Part shown: positions 1-8,374 of the stretch, piece after piece | Position numbering within the stretch: position 1 is the first letter of the stretch | Layout of the letters: each line of letters opens with the position of its first letter | From: Actinomycetales bacterium | Lineage (GTDB): Bacteria; Actinomycetota; Actinomycetes; Actinomycetales; Dermatophilaceae | NCBI GenBank assembly: GCA_016710645.1 | Contig: JADJVI010000059.1 | Coordinates: 1-64,000, forward strand | DNA: 64,000 nucleotides | Direction: 5' to 3' | Translations under genes and position numbers: made by a program | The notes under the pieces: generated by a model | Told to the model about the DNA's origin: nothing | Seen by the model: the letters and a program-made list of their open reading frames with translations, nothing else | The model's database searches: none

Positions 1-616
1 GAAGACCTCCAGCGCCAGATGCCGCGCCGGGCCGGGAAAATGCAGCCGGTCGGCACACCTCGGCCGCACTCACCCCGTCGTATGCCGTGAACATCGCCGG
101 AAAGTCGACATCGGGCAATCCATAGCCTCGGCCGCGTCGACCTTGAGGAATCGCGCCGAACGACGACGAACGGGCGACAAAGGCCAAGACGTTGAAGCGG
201 GGGTTGCCGCGGGATCTTTGCAAACGAATCCCCTTGGCCGGGCATGGACCAAGGGGAGTCCTCGACGGGAGCCAGCGCACGCAGGTCGGGATCGGCGCGG
301 CGCAGCAGGCGCGCAGGTTGTAGTACTGCCGGAAGAAGGCGTGGAAGCCCGCGACATGGTGAGCATCTGGCCATCGGCGCTGGTCACCGGCCAGGAGCGG
401 ACCCGACCGCCGAGCGTGTCCTCGGCCTCCAGGATGGTGACGTGGGCGCCGCGTTCGGCCAGGACGGTCGCTGCCGCAAGGCCCGCGATGCCGCCGCCGA
501 CGACGGTGACCGGCGGCATCTGCCGTGGCGCTCCGATGGGGGCGGCGGGAGCCCAGCGCTCGGCGCGACGGTCGAGGCCAGGACGCGTCGTGCGGGCGGG
601 GCGAGAGGGACGGCAT
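1..616 (-). pseudogene. crtU: CrtU-like FAD-dependent carotenoid desaturase/methyltransferase, broken and cut by window edge
   Basis: A clean dinucleotide-binding start (VTVVGGGIAGLAAATVLAE, then LGGRVRSWP) is readable from the ATG at 519. After it the homologous frame jumps: GFHAFFRQYYNLR, PLVHA, FNVLAFVARSS and VDFPAMFTAYDGV are all encoded but in different frames, so I see at least five indels. Coding-like sequence (RRAERWAPAAPIGAPRQ) extends upstream towards an out-of-frame ATG at 616, so the true start is unclear. CrtU enzymes turn beta-carotene rings into aromatic rings (isorenieratene). It is the last visible gene of the carotenoid operon. Either a decaying gene or poor sequence near a contig edge; the subfamily is inferred. 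Confidence 0.6.
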
Positions 617-635
617 ACCCGTCCGTGCGGTGGTG

Positions 636-941
636 CTATTCGGGCTGGTCACGGCGTGCCTCCCACAGCAGGGCGAGGGTCACCATCGCGAAACCGAAGG
701 CGAAGTCCTCGACAGGGATGTCCCAGGGCGCCCGCACGCCGAGCATTTGGTCCTCGGTATACAGGACAATCGGCGCCGAGAGCTTGGTGAGCCAGCCATC
801 CACGAGGCACTGGAAGAAGAAGACGATCGCCATGGCGATCCAGAACTGCAGCCTGCGGAAGAGCCCGGTGCGCAGCCACAGCAGTTCGAGCGCGACGACG
901 GCGAGCACCGCGATGGCGCTCCACACGGTGTACTCCCTCAT
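636..941 (-). CDS. crtYd: Lycopene cyclase subunit, CrtYd type
   Basis: Intact 101-residue membrane protein with three hydrophobic segments and the domain signature GWLTKLSAPIVLYTEDQ followed by PWDIPVEDFAFGF. It matches the second half of actinobacterial heterodimeric lycopene beta-cyclases (CrtYc + CrtYd), which close the ends of lycopene. The ATG overlaps the stop of the upstream cyclase subunit (ATGA), indicating translational coupling. Because its partner crtYc is frameshifted here, activity is doubtful unless those indels are sequencing errors. Confidence 0.85.
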   Translation of the reverse strand: MREYTVWSAIAVLAVVALELLWLRTGLFRRLQFWIAMAIVFFFQCLVDGWLTKLSAPIVLYTEDQMLGVRAPWDIPVEDFAFGFAMVTLALLWEARRDQPE

Positions 942-1301
942 GCCGCGCCGCCCTTCCCCGCGCCGCGTCGGGCTCGGGAGCGCCACTGGCGCGCCCAGCC
1001 GAGCACGGTGCCGACCGCTTCGTAGGTGAGCAGCCCGCAGGTCGGGATGACCACGAAGAAGACGAGTTCCTCCAGCGGCAGCCCGGCCGGCAGGATCACA
1101 TCGGTCGTGTATGCCGGGGAGTACCACCAGTGCCCGCGAGCGATCGCGACGACGTCCCAGATGGAAGATGACGACCACCGGCAGCAGCCGCGAGGTAGCG
1201 GCGCGGTCGGCGGTAGATCCGCGCGCGCAGCACGAACTCCAGCGGCAGCGTGATGAGCACGCACGCGGCCATGAGACGAGGTATTGATAGCGGTCAGCCA
1301 C
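938..1301 (-). pseudogene. crtYc: Lycopene cyclase subunit, CrtYc type, frameshifted
   Basis: A GTG start with AAGGA upstream begins a frame encoding DRYQYLV. The expected continuation (MAACVLITLPLEFVLRARIYRR), then PVVVIF, then WDVVAIARGHWWYSPAYTTD and PAGLPLEELVFFVVIPTCGL lie in successive different frames. I see at least three indels in 364 nt, and the length is not a multiple of three. The C-terminal frame ends in TGA overlapping the crtYd start, as in intact clusters. Normally a three-helix membrane protein of about 115-120 residues that pairs with CrtYd. Confidence 0.75.
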
Positions 1302-2312
1302 GACGATCCTTGCCGGAGCCAGGCTCGCCGCGGGCGCACGGCATACCGGCGTTCGGCGTAGTCCTGGTCGTCGCGCCACAGCCCCGCCGCGGTGGTGCAC
1401 GATGAGCGGGCGCACCAGCCGCGCGGCCGGCCGCAGCAGCCGGAACCCGAGCCGCTCGGAGGTGGCGATGGTCGCCTCGGTGAGCACGGTGATGGCGGCG
1501 CCGTCGCGATCGGTGCCCAGCGGGGTGGCGTGGGTCTCGACGACGCTGCCGGTGCCTTCGCCGTGCAGGATGGTCATGACGATGGTGCGGCTGTCGGGGG
1601 TCTCGAAGGACGCGCGGACCGGCACGCCGAAGGTCCGCCCCAGCCGGAAGGTGACGTCGAGCACCAATCGGTCTGCGTCAGAGGCAGATTCGTCGACGGT
1701 GAGGTGCGAGAAGGCATAGGGGTGGAACCACGCGCCGTGCCACGGGTCGAGGCGGTTGGCGATGACATCGGCGGGTTCGCAGCGCATCCGCCCGACGTAG
1801 ACCGCGGCGATCGCGGTCTCGGGGTCGGGCCGCTGCGGCAGGCGCGGGCCGGACGCGGGGGCCTCGCCGTCGGTGGGTAGCTGCACCCAGGCGAGCACCC
1901 CGTCGTCGTATGCCGGGTGCTCCCGGTAGCCGTGTCGGCCCTCCCCCAGCGCCATTCCGTGCCAACGACACAGCACCGTGTCGCCGGCGACCGGGCAACG
2001 GTCCAGCAGGGCGCCCATGTGCGGGCAGGCGCCCGGCCCGGCATGCAGCCTGCCGTCAGCGGCGCGCCAGAGCGCAATTTCCCGGCCGACGACGACGCGG
2101 GTGATCGACTCGCTGCTCGGCACATCGGTGCTGCGTCCGACGACGTACCAGCCGCCGGCGTCGCGCTGCTGGGCCCGATCGAGCGCGGCCGAGATTCGGC
2201 GCACCGAGGCATCGGCCCAGGTCGGGGTCAACGCGGGCAGCGGCGGCTCGGGCATGACCCGCAGCGGCGAGCGCGCCCGCACCTGGGCCAACACCGTCTC
2301 CTTGAGGCTCAT
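1294..2312 (-). pseudogene. DUF5914 Rieske-type oxygenase-like protein of carotenoid clusters, 3' end frameshifted
   Basis: Starts MSLKETVLAQ with an ATGA overlap on the crtB stop. Residues about 80-125 hold a Rieske [2Fe-2S] motif: CPHMGALLDRCP, then CRWHGMALG, i.e. CxH...CxxH. A START-like catalytic region follows (NRLDPWHGAWFHPYAF). Near 1382-1400 the frame breaks: RLVRPLIVHH is followed in another frame by DDQDYAERRYAV. A second shift is needed to reach the stop that overlaps the crtYc GTG. Proteins of this family accompany carotenoid genes in many actinobacteria; their reaction is not established to my knowledge. About 900 nt of the 5' part is intact. Confidence 0.7.
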
Positions 2313-3253
2313 CGCTGTGCCGTCCCTGCTCCCGTCACGAAAATCGTTGCTGCCGTGGCCGCTTTGCGCCAGGTCGGCACCCGGGCGCGCGCCGAGAAGA
2401 CGTCGTAGTTGGCGGCCTCGATGCGGTCCAGGATCCCCGAATACAGCCGCCGCGCGGTGGCGACGCACCTGGCCGATCGCGGCGGCAGATGGGGTATGCC
2501 GGTGTCGGCCACGGCATACAGCTCCCGGTTGCGGGCGATCTGGAAGGCGAGGAACTCGCGCCACGGCTGGTCGGCGACCCGGCGGGCGGGGTCGGCGCCG
2601 AACCGGGCGAGGTCGTCCTGCGGGAGGTAGACCCGGCCTCGGTCGAGGTCTTCACCGACGTCGCGCAGAAAGTTGGTCAGTTGGAAGGCCAGGCCGAGGG
2701 CTCGGGCTGGCTCGAAGGCCGCGGCTGAGCGGGGCTTGAGCACCGGGAGCATGAGCTCGCCGATGACGGCGGCCGAGCCCTCCATGTAGCCGCACAGGTC
2801 GTCCCACGTTGCGTAGTGCGTCGTGTCGAGGTCCATCGCCATCGCCCCGAAGAAGCGGTCGAAGGGCTCGGTTGTGAGGCCCAACTCGACCGTGGTGGCG
2901 GCTGCGGCAGCGAGCACGGCTGCCTCCCGGTCGTCGGTGGCGGACACCTCGGTTGCGGGCCGGCTGGGCTCACTCGGATGACCGGCGCGGGCTCGCTCGA
3001 CGGCTCGATCGAACCTGTCTCGGAAAGCCGACAACTCGTCGCGGGTCTGTTCGACGCGGGCGGTCGTGGCGCCCGCGGCGTCGACGATGTCGTCGGCGAC
3101 CCGACACAGGGCATAGATCGCGTGCACGTGCCGACGACTCTCCCGAGGCAACAGCTGCACGCCCCAGAAGTAGGTCGTGCCGTGTTCCCGGGTGATCTGG
3201 GCGCACACGGCATACGGGTGCTGCAAGGCGAGTGCGCTGGGGGTGGCCGTCAC
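2309..3253 (-). CDS. crtB: Phytoene synthase
   Basis: 314 residues, GTG start overlapping the crtI stop (GTGA). Squalene/phytoene synthase family: condenses two geranylgeranyl diphosphates head to head into phytoene. The two substrate-Mg motifs are present: RVADDIVDAAG near residue 52, and NFLRDVGEDLDRGRVYLP near residue 190. A low-complexity segment (residues about 85-110, PSEPSRPATEVSATDDRE) interrupts the domain between the motifs. Third gene of the coupled idi-crtE-crtI-crtB operon, with normal length. Confidence 0.95.
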   Translation of the reverse strand: MTATPSALALQHPYAVCAQITREHGTTYFWGVQLLPRESRRHVHAIYALCRVADDIVDAAGATTARVEQTRDELSAFRDRFDRAVERARAGHPSEPSRPATEVSATDDREAAVLAAAAATTVELGLTTEPFDRFFGAMAMDLDTTHYATWDDLCGYMEGSAAVIGELMLPVLKPRSAAAFEPARALGLAFQLTNFLRDVGEDLDRGRVYLPQDDLARFGADPARRVADQPWREFLAFQIARNRELYAVADTGIPHLPPRSARCVATARRLYSGILDRIEAANYDVFSARARVPTWRKAATAATIFVTGAGTAQR

Positions 3254-4725
3254 GGGGCATACTCCCGCACCCGGGTGGCGGCGAGCTTGCCGCTGATGAG
3301 CACCATCGGTACCCCGACGCCGGGAGTCGTGCCCGATCCGGCGAAAAACAGCCCAGGGAGTCGCTTTTCGCGATTGCCGGGGCGGAAGGGACCGGTCTGC
3401 ATAAACGTGTGAGCTAACGCGAAGGGGGTGCCTTCGGCCATGCCCATGGCCTGCCAGTCGATCGGGGTGTAGAGCCGCTCGGTGACGATGTCGGTCGGAT
3501 ATCCCTGCGTCTCAAGGAAATTGAGCAGACGTTCACGCAATCGCGGTGTCTCCGAACGCCAATCGGTCGGCCCGCCAAGATTGGGCACCGGTTCGAGGAC
3601 ATAGAGCGTCGAGCAGCCTTCCGGCGCCAGCTGTGGGTCATCGACCGTCGGGATCGTCACCAGCCGGCTCGGGTCGGTCATCATCCGGCGCTGGTCGATC
3701 AACTCGACGAACGAGCGCTCCCACGCATCGGCGAAGTGGATGTTGTGGTGCACCGCGCCCTCGGGCGCCCCTCCTTTCACTCCGAGATGCCAAACGGCCG
3801 CCGAGGGGGCGTACTTCGCGCGGCTCAGCACCCGGGGCGGGCTCAGGTCGGGCAGCAACAGCCGGTATGCCGTGGGCACGTCGAGCGTGCACACGACCGC
3901 GTCGGCGGGCACGACGTCGCCGGTGTCGAGTTGGACCCCGCTGATCCGGTTGCCAGAGCGGGCGAGCGCGGTGACGGTCGTGTCGTAGTGGAAGGTCACC
4001 CCGGCCGCAGCCGCGGCGTCGGCCATGGCGCGCGGCACGGCATACATGCCGCCTTCGGGCGCATAGACCCCGGCGATGGAGTCCATGTAGGTGATGACCG
4101 CGTAGATCGCCAGGGCGTCGGTGGGCGCGAGGCCGGCATACATGGCCTGGAAGGTGAAGAGTTTGCGCAGCCGGTCGTCGGCGAAGCGGCGCGAGACCGC
4201 GCGGTCGAGGCTGCCGAAGGCGCCGGTCGCGACGAGCTTGGCGGCGGCGAGCGGGTGTCGGGCGAGGTCCCAGAGGCGTTCGAGGTTGGCGTCGATGAAG
4301 TGCGGGAGTTCGAGGTCGTAGAGCCGCTCCAGCCACGCGACGAAAGGGTCGAAGGCGTCGGCGTCGCGGTCGCCGCAGACCCGGCGGATCTCCTCGCGCA
4401 TCGCGTCGCGGTCGCCGCGCACCCGCAGCGTCGAGCCGTCGGCATACCGAGCCAGGTATGCCGGGTCGAGCCGCTTCATGGGGATGGCGCGTTCGACGGT
4501 GGCGCCGACCTGGCGCAGGGCGTCGTCGATGAGGCTGGGCATGGTGAGGACGGTGGCGCCGATGTCGAAGGCGAAGCCGTCTTGGGTGATCCGGGTGCTG
4601 CGGCCGCCCGGGAGGGGTTCACGTTCGAGGACGGTGACCTCGTGGCCGTCGGCGCGCAGGTAGCAGGCGGCGGACAACCCGGCCAGGCCGGCGCCGATGA
4701 CGATGACCCGGCTAGCACGGCTCAT
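3250..4725 (-). CDS. crtI: Phytoene desaturase
   Basis: 491-residue FAD enzyme that desaturates phytoene to lycopene. N-terminal Rossmann motif VIGAGLAGLSAACYLRADGH; conserved GGRSTRITQDGFAFDIGATV; C-terminal FAD signature GLFFAGSGTTPGVGVPMVL. The ATG at 4725 overlaps the crtE stop and the gene's own stop overlaps crtB, so the operon is tightly coupled. Length and motifs are those of bacterial CrtI; no defect seen. Confidence 0.95.
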   Translation of the reverse strand: MSRASRVIVIGAGLAGLSAACYLRADGHEVTVLEREPLPGGRSTRITQDGFAFDIGATVLTMPSLIDDALRQVGATVERAIPMKRLDPAYLARYADGSTLRVRGDRDAMREEIRRVCGDRDADAFDPFVAWLERLYDLELPHFIDANLERLWDLARHPLAAAKLVATGAFGSLDRAVSRRFADDRLRKLFTFQAMYAGLAPTDALAIYAVITYMDSIAGVYAPEGGMYAVPRAMADAAAAAGVTFHYDTTVTALARSGNRISGVQLDTGDVVPADAVVCTLDVPTAYRLLLPDLSPPRVLSRAKYAPSAAVWHLGVKGGAPEGAVHHNIHFADAWERSFVELIDQRRMMTDPSRLVTIPTVDDPQLAPEGCSTLYVLEPVPNLGGPTDWRSETPRLRERLLNFLETQGYPTDIVTERLYTPIDWQAMGMAEGTPFALAHTFMQTGPFRPGNREKRLPGLFFAGSGTTPGVGVPMVLISGKLAATRVREYAP

Positions 4726-5885
4726 GAGGCCCTCCAGGCGATCGATTGGGCCAGGTCGACCAGGCCCTCGCGGGCGTCTGGGTGGATGGGGGCCTCGTCG
4801 AGTTCGAGCAGCGCGGCAGCAGTGGCGTCGGCGATGAGGGCTTCGGCGCGGTCGACGATGCCTGCCGCGGCGAGCGTCGCTTGAATCTGCGGGACGTCGC
4901 CGGCGGCGATGGCGCGGCTCTCGATGCTGGCCAGGGCGGATTGGGTGGCAGGGTCGTCGGTCTGGGCAGCCAGGGCGAGCAGCACGGTGGGCTTGCCGGC
5001 GACGAGGTCGTCACCGACGGGCTTTCCGGTGGTGCTGGTGTCGCCGAAGGCGCCGAGCAGGTCGTCGCGCAGGGCGAACGCCTCACCGACGTGGTGTCCA
5101 TAGCGAGCCAGCGCCTGGCGGGTGAGCTCGGTTGCGCCGGCAGCGGTGGCGCCGAGGTCGAGCGGGCGAGCGACGGTGTACGCGCCAGATTTGGTGCGGG
5201 CAATCGCGCGCGCGTGGGCGAGATCGCGACGTCGCCCCGCCGCTCCGATGAGGTCGGTGGCTTGGCCGATCATCAGCTCCAGGGAGAGCGTGTTCCAGAC
5301 CTCGCGCATCGGCGGCGGCAGGGTCATCGCGAGCCGCACCGCCTCGGTGTGGGCGAGGTCGCCGACGAGCACGGCGATGCTCTCGCCATAGCGGTCGGGG
5401 TCGCCGTCGGCGTGCTGGCGTCGATGATCGTCAGTGGCGCGGCGATGCACGGTCGGGCGGCCGCGGCGCTGGTCGGACTCGTCCATGACGTCGTCGTGCA
5501 CCAGCCCGAGGACGTGCAGGAGTTCCAGGGCGGCACCTGCGGTGACCATGTCGGCATACCCGTTGTCGTGGGTGGGCGCGCAGGTGCCGTGTACGGAAGC
5601 CCAACCCCAGAAGCACATCTGCGGGCGGATCCGTTTGCCCGGCCGGGAGAGGAAGTCAACGAGGTAGCCCAGGACGTCGTCAGCCGTGAGCTGCGTGCTG
5701 GCGCCGATCAGACCGAGGTGGCTGGCCGGGTTGTCTGGGCTGCCTGGGCTCGCCGAGCCGTCGGGCGTGAGGGCGCGCCAGCGTCGGCCGAGGTCGGCCA
5801 GGACCTCGGTCAAGGCGGCATCCACGGCCGATTGCGCGTCGATCAGCGGCTGGCGGATGCGCGGCGAGCGATCCAGGTCAGTCAT
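4722..5885 (-). CDS. crtE: Geranylgeranyl diphosphate synthase (polyprenyl synthetase)
   Basis: 387 residues. The first Asp-rich motif reads LVHDDVMDESDQRRGRPT and the second LRDDLLGAFGD, the two Mg-diphosphate sites of short-chain prenyltransferases. Supplies GGPP to phytoene synthase. Both ends overlap neighbours by 4 nt (idi upstream, crtI downstream). Chain length cannot be read directly; GGPP is inferred from context. Confidence 0.92.
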   Translation of the reverse strand: MTDLDRSPRIRQPLIDAQSAVDAALTEVLADLGRRWRALTPDGSASPGSPDNPASHLGLIGASTQLTADDVLGYLVDFLSRPGKRIRPQMCFWGWASVHGTCAPTHDNGYADMVTAGAALELLHVLGLVHDDVMDESDQRRGRPTVHRRATDDHRRQHADGDPDRYGESIAVLVGDLAHTEAVRLAMTLPPPMREVWNTLSLELMIGQATDLIGAAGRRRDLAHARAIARTKSGAYTVARPLDLGATAAGATELTRQALARYGHHVGEAFALRDDLLGAFGDTSTTGKPVGDDLVAGKPTVLLALAAQTDDPATQSALASIESRAIAAGDVPQIQATLAAAGIVDRAEALIADATAAALLELDEAPIHPDAREGLVDLAQSIAWRAS

Positions 5886-6553
5886 GCGCTGCCCTCGGGA
5901 CCGCTGTCGCCACCGCCCTCGACGACGCTGCGTGGCGGGCGAGCGGCCGCCACGAGCGGGATCTGCAGCACGGCCCAGGGGCTGAGGCTGGCCGGATCGT
6001 TCGCTGCCCGGTCGATGACGTCACGCCAGGGCACCCATCGGCAGTCCGCGATCTCCTCGGGGTCAGCCCTGCGGGGGTCGTGCGCTGCGCTGTCGACCTC
6101 GGCGACGTAGACCGGACACATCTCGTTCTCGACAACACCCTGGGCGTCAACCGCTCGATATCTGAAATCCGGTGCCACACAACGTAACTGGCTGGCCTCG
6201 ATGTCGAGGCCGAGCTCTTCGTGGATGCGTCGACTGGCCGCCGCGGTGGGGTCTTCGCCCGGCCGCGGGTGACCGCAGCAGGAGTTGGTCCAGACGCTCG
6301 GCCAGGTCACCTTGTCGTGCGCCCGCTGGGTGAGCAACAGCCGGTCGTCGGCGTCGAAGAGATAGGTGGAGAAGGCCAGGTGCAGCGGCGTCTGGTCGGT
6401 GTGAATGGAGCGGCGGTCCGCGGCTCCGATCGGGTTCCCGGACTCGTCGAGCAGGACCACGTCGTCGCCGTCAGCGGATCGTGCGACGCACGGCATACCG
6501 GCCTGGCTGGTGCCGACACGGGTAGTCGCGCCGGGAGCGGCGGGATGCGTCAT
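5882..6553 (-). CDS. idi: Isopentenyl-diphosphate delta-isomerase, type 1
   Basis: 223 residues from the ATG at 6553; upstream codons of the open frame lie inside the divergent MarR gene and are rejected. NUDIX-fold type 1 isomerase: HLAFSTYLFDADDRLLLTQR, catalytic Cys in TNSCCGHPRPGE, catalytic Glu region VVENEMCPVYVAE. Interconverts IPP and DMAPP to feed crtE, whose start it overlaps. First gene of the carotenoid operon, so its promoter lies in the 6554-6665 gap shared with the divergent MarR gene. Confidence 0.93.
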   Translation of the reverse strand: MTHPAAPGATTRVGTSQAGMPCVARSADGDDVVLLDESGNPIGAADRRSIHTDQTPLHLAFSTYLFDADDRLLLTQRAHDKVTWPSVWTNSCCGHPRPGEDPTAAASRRIHEELGLDIEASQLRCVAPDFRYRAVDAQGVVENEMCPVYVAEVDSAAHDPRRADPEEIADCRWVPWRDVIDRAANDPASLSPWAVLQIPLVAAARPPRSVVEGGGDSGPEGSA

Positions 6554-6630
6554 GCTTGGCTTCGCCCTTCGGTATGCCGTGGTGCGGGTCGGTCTCATCG
6601 GCTCGCCGCGCGACGGGCGGCAGTCAGTGG

Positions 6631-6655
6631 GATATTTCGACCATCGAAGCATATA
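6631..6655. promoter_or_regulatory. Candidate MarR/CrtR operator between idi and the MarR gene
   Basis: Imperfect inverted repeat ATATTTCGA-CCA-TCGAAGCATAT, much more A+T-rich than its surroundings. It sits just before the ribosome-binding site (AGGAGG) of the MarR gene and upstream of the idi-crt operon. Known parallel: CrtR, a MarR protein divergent from the crt operon of Corynebacterium glutamicum, represses it and is released by GGPP. The operator assignment here is inferred from symmetry and position. Confidence 0.45.
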
Positions 6656-6665
6656 GGAGGCTCGC

Positions 6666-7259
6666 ATGGCTGGGGAGGACGGCGACGCGCGGCTCGGCAC
6701 GCCGGCCGTGACCCGCGTGCTGCGCCTCGTGCGGGCCGTGGCAACCCAGTCGGATCGGTATTCGCACGCGATCCGGGAGCGTTTGGGGATGCACTCGACC
6801 GACCTCACGGCGATGGGGATCATCAGTGACGCCGCGCGCGATGGGGCGGAGTTGACCCCCTCGCAGTTGGCCGCGGAGTTGCACCTGTCGGCGTCGGCGG
6901 TGACCTCGCTGGTCACTCGGCTGGAGCACATCGGCCATGTGACGCGGCACCCGCATGTGGCCGACGGGCGCAAGGTCGTCGTCGAGATCACCCCGAGCGC
7001 TGCCGATTTGGCGTCGACATCGTTCCAGCCGCTGTCCGGGGCGATCCGTGAGGTCTTGGCGTCGCGCTCGGATGCCGAGTTGGCCCTCGTGGAAGACGTG
7101 CTGTCCGACATCGTGCGCGCGATGACCGAGGTGTGCGAGATGGGGCGCGGCTCCCGCGCTGCCGGATTGGTTGCGCCTCGTAGCGCGACTACCCTTGACC
7201 CGGCGGCTGCGCCCGCCCCCCGCCCTCGTAGCTCAGGGGATAGAGCACCGCTCTCCTAA
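6666..7259 (+). CDS. MarR-family regulator, CrtR-like by position
   Basis: 197 residues with SD AGGAGG. Winged helix visible: LTPSQLAAELHLSASAVTSLVTRLEHIGHVTRHPHVADGRKVVVEIT. Divergent from the carotenoid operon, so a likely autoregulated repressor of it. Odd 3' end: the frame passes directly into the same-strand tRNA-Arg gene, and its last residues (RSSGDRAPLS) are translated tRNA; the stop TAA is in the anticodon arm. The functional protein probably ends near residue 165-175 in homologues, so the tail looks acquired. Confidence 0.85.
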   Translation: MAGEDGDARLGTPAVTRVLRLVRAVATQSDRYSHAIRERLGMHSTDLTAMGIISDAARDGAELTPSQLAAELHLSASAVTSLVTRLEHIGHVTRHPHVADGRKVVVEITPSAADLASTSFQPLSGAIREVLASRSDAELALVEDVLSDIVRAMTEVCEMGRGSRAAGLVAPRSATTLDPAAAPAPRPRSSGDRAPLS

Positions 7260-7587
7260 AGCGGGTGTCGCGCGTTCGATTCGCGCCGGGGGCACCTGAG
7301 CTTGAGCGGCCCTTCAACACCTCTTTGATGGCGACATGACCACCACGCGACGTTGCCCTGAGGCCTTGTAGGGCCAGCAGTGCTGCCGCCGACTTCCGCA
7401 GGGAGTCGTAGGCGAGCTGATAGTCGCCCGACAAATCCCTGAACCCAACCGCGGCTGCTGCCGACCAGAGTTGACGGTCCGCGTCATCGAGGAGCCTCGC
7501 CGCCACGACTGGATCTGGCGTCACCACGCCGATTTCCCCGGCGGCGATCAACCTCTGGATGTCCTGCCGACCCGGGCTCCAGCTCAC
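7189..7587 (-). CDS. HEPN-domain toxin-like protein with tRNA-derived tail
   Basis: 132 residues; ATG overlaps the stop of the MNT gene upstream (ATGA). Residues 1-92 look like a HEPN helical bundle (LLDDADRQLWSAAAA, QLAYDSLRKSAAALLALQGLR, GGHVAIKEVL). From about residue 97 the protein is antisense translation of tRNA-Arg (GANRTRDTRFRRAVLYPLSY), then of the MarR 3' end. No native stop precedes this, so the original C-terminus was probably lost when the sequence was joined to the tRNA. HEPN proteins paired with MNT partners act as RNase-type toxins; activity of this truncated form is uncertain. Confidence 0.7.
   Translation of the reverse strand: MSWSPGRQDIQRLIAAGEIGVVTPDPVVAARLLDDADRQLWSAAAAVGFRDLSGDYQLAYDSLRKSAAALLALQGLRATSRGGHVAIKEVLKGRSSSGAPGANRTRDTRFRRAVLYPLSYEGGGRAQPPGQG
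7222..7294 (+). tRNA. tRNA-Arg (anticodon CCT)
   Basis: Complete cloverleaf: acceptor GCCCTCG/CGGGGGC with discriminator A, D arm GCTC/GAGC, anticodon stem CCGCT/AGCGG with loop CTCCTAA (anticodon CCT), T stem GCGCG/CGCGC with loop TTCGATT. The CCA is not encoded. It overlaps the 3' ends of a MarR gene (same strand) and of a HEPN gene (opposite strand), which is unusual. Confidence 0.95.
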
Positions 7588-8174
7588 GGCTTCACCTGGG
7601 CGACTGGCAAGACCTGCACGCGAGGCCGAGTCAAGACCTCAGTGTGGAATCCATCAACCCCCTCGGCCCACAACTCACGCGAACGGAAGGTCACGTTGAC
7701 CTCGTGGGCAAGTCGGCGACTGGCGCGCTCGGCTGCTTCATAGGCGACATCCCGGTCTGGCGCGCCGATGACGAGGACGTCGATATCTCCCGGCGCCCGT
7801 CCGATTTCACCGGCATACCGAGCCGCCCAGGACCCGAACAGGTGCACCTCATCGATGCCCTCGATGCCAGCGAACTCCTCGGCCACCACCTGCGGCGGCC
7901 CGAAAGACCGCAACAACAGCTCGGCGAGGGGCTCGGTCAGCGGCGAGGGATGCGCTCGCACCAGTCTGGCGCTCCCAACTCGGCGGGATTCGACGACGCC
8001 GGACTGCTCGGCACGCTCAACCTCGCGCTGCGCGGTTGACACCGACGCGCCGATGCGGTTCGCCAACTCAGTCAACGACCATTCTCGGTCGGGGTTGAGC
8101 AGAAGCAACGCCAGGAGCTCACCCTGCAGCGATGACCGCAACAGCGGCAGGAGAGGGGGCGGCGCTGATTGCAT
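7584..8174 (-). CDS. Winged-helix + minimal nucleotidyltransferase (MNT) antitoxin
   Basis: 196 residues from the ATG at 8174; a longer TTG start at 8210 exists but would place the likely operator inside the gene. N-terminal winged helix (LNPDREWSLTELANRIGASVSTAQREVERAEQSGVV), then a minimal nucleotidyltransferase core (VHLFGSWAARYAGEIGRAP, GDIDVLVIG), i.e. GSx..DxD. MNT partners neutralise HEPN toxins, in studied cases by AMPylation. The palindrome ATTGC-ATAACAC-GCAAT covers the start and no SD is seen, so a leaderless, autoregulated mRNA is likely. Confidence 0.8.
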   Translation of the reverse strand: MQSAPPPLLPLLRSSLQGELLALLLLNPDREWSLTELANRIGASVSTAQREVERAEQSGVVESRRVGSARLVRAHPSPLTEPLAELLLRSFGPPQVVAEEFAGIEGIDEVHLFGSWAARYAGEIGRAPGDIDVLVIGAPDRDVAYEAAERASRRLAHEVNVTFRSRELWAEGVDGFHTEVLTRPRVQVLPVAQVKP

Positions 8175-8185
8175 AACACGCAATA
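8165..8185. promoter_or_regulatory. Palindrome at the start of the MNT/HEPN operon
   Basis: ATTGC-N7-GCAAT overlaps the ATG of the MNT gene, next to a TATA-like hexamer on the minus strand (TATATT). Suited to autoregulation by the protein's own winged helix; inferred only from symmetry and position. Confidence 0.4.
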
Positions 8186-8374
8186 TACTTTGCACGATAC
8201 GGAAAGCCAAGGACCTTCCGATGGCAACGAGAGCCGACTATCCGGCGGCTCGGGCGCGGCCCTTACTGGGCCCGCGGACGCAGGCGGGTCACCCATCCGG
8301 CACCACCACAGCCATCGACGACAGGTTTCATCGACCTCCCCGACAAGTCAACTTGGGATGGTGCGGAGGATCCC

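Noticed and set aside
6554..7111. N-terminal extension of idi
   Set aside because: The extra 186 codons are antisense of the MarR gene; the ATG at 6553 fits the family length.
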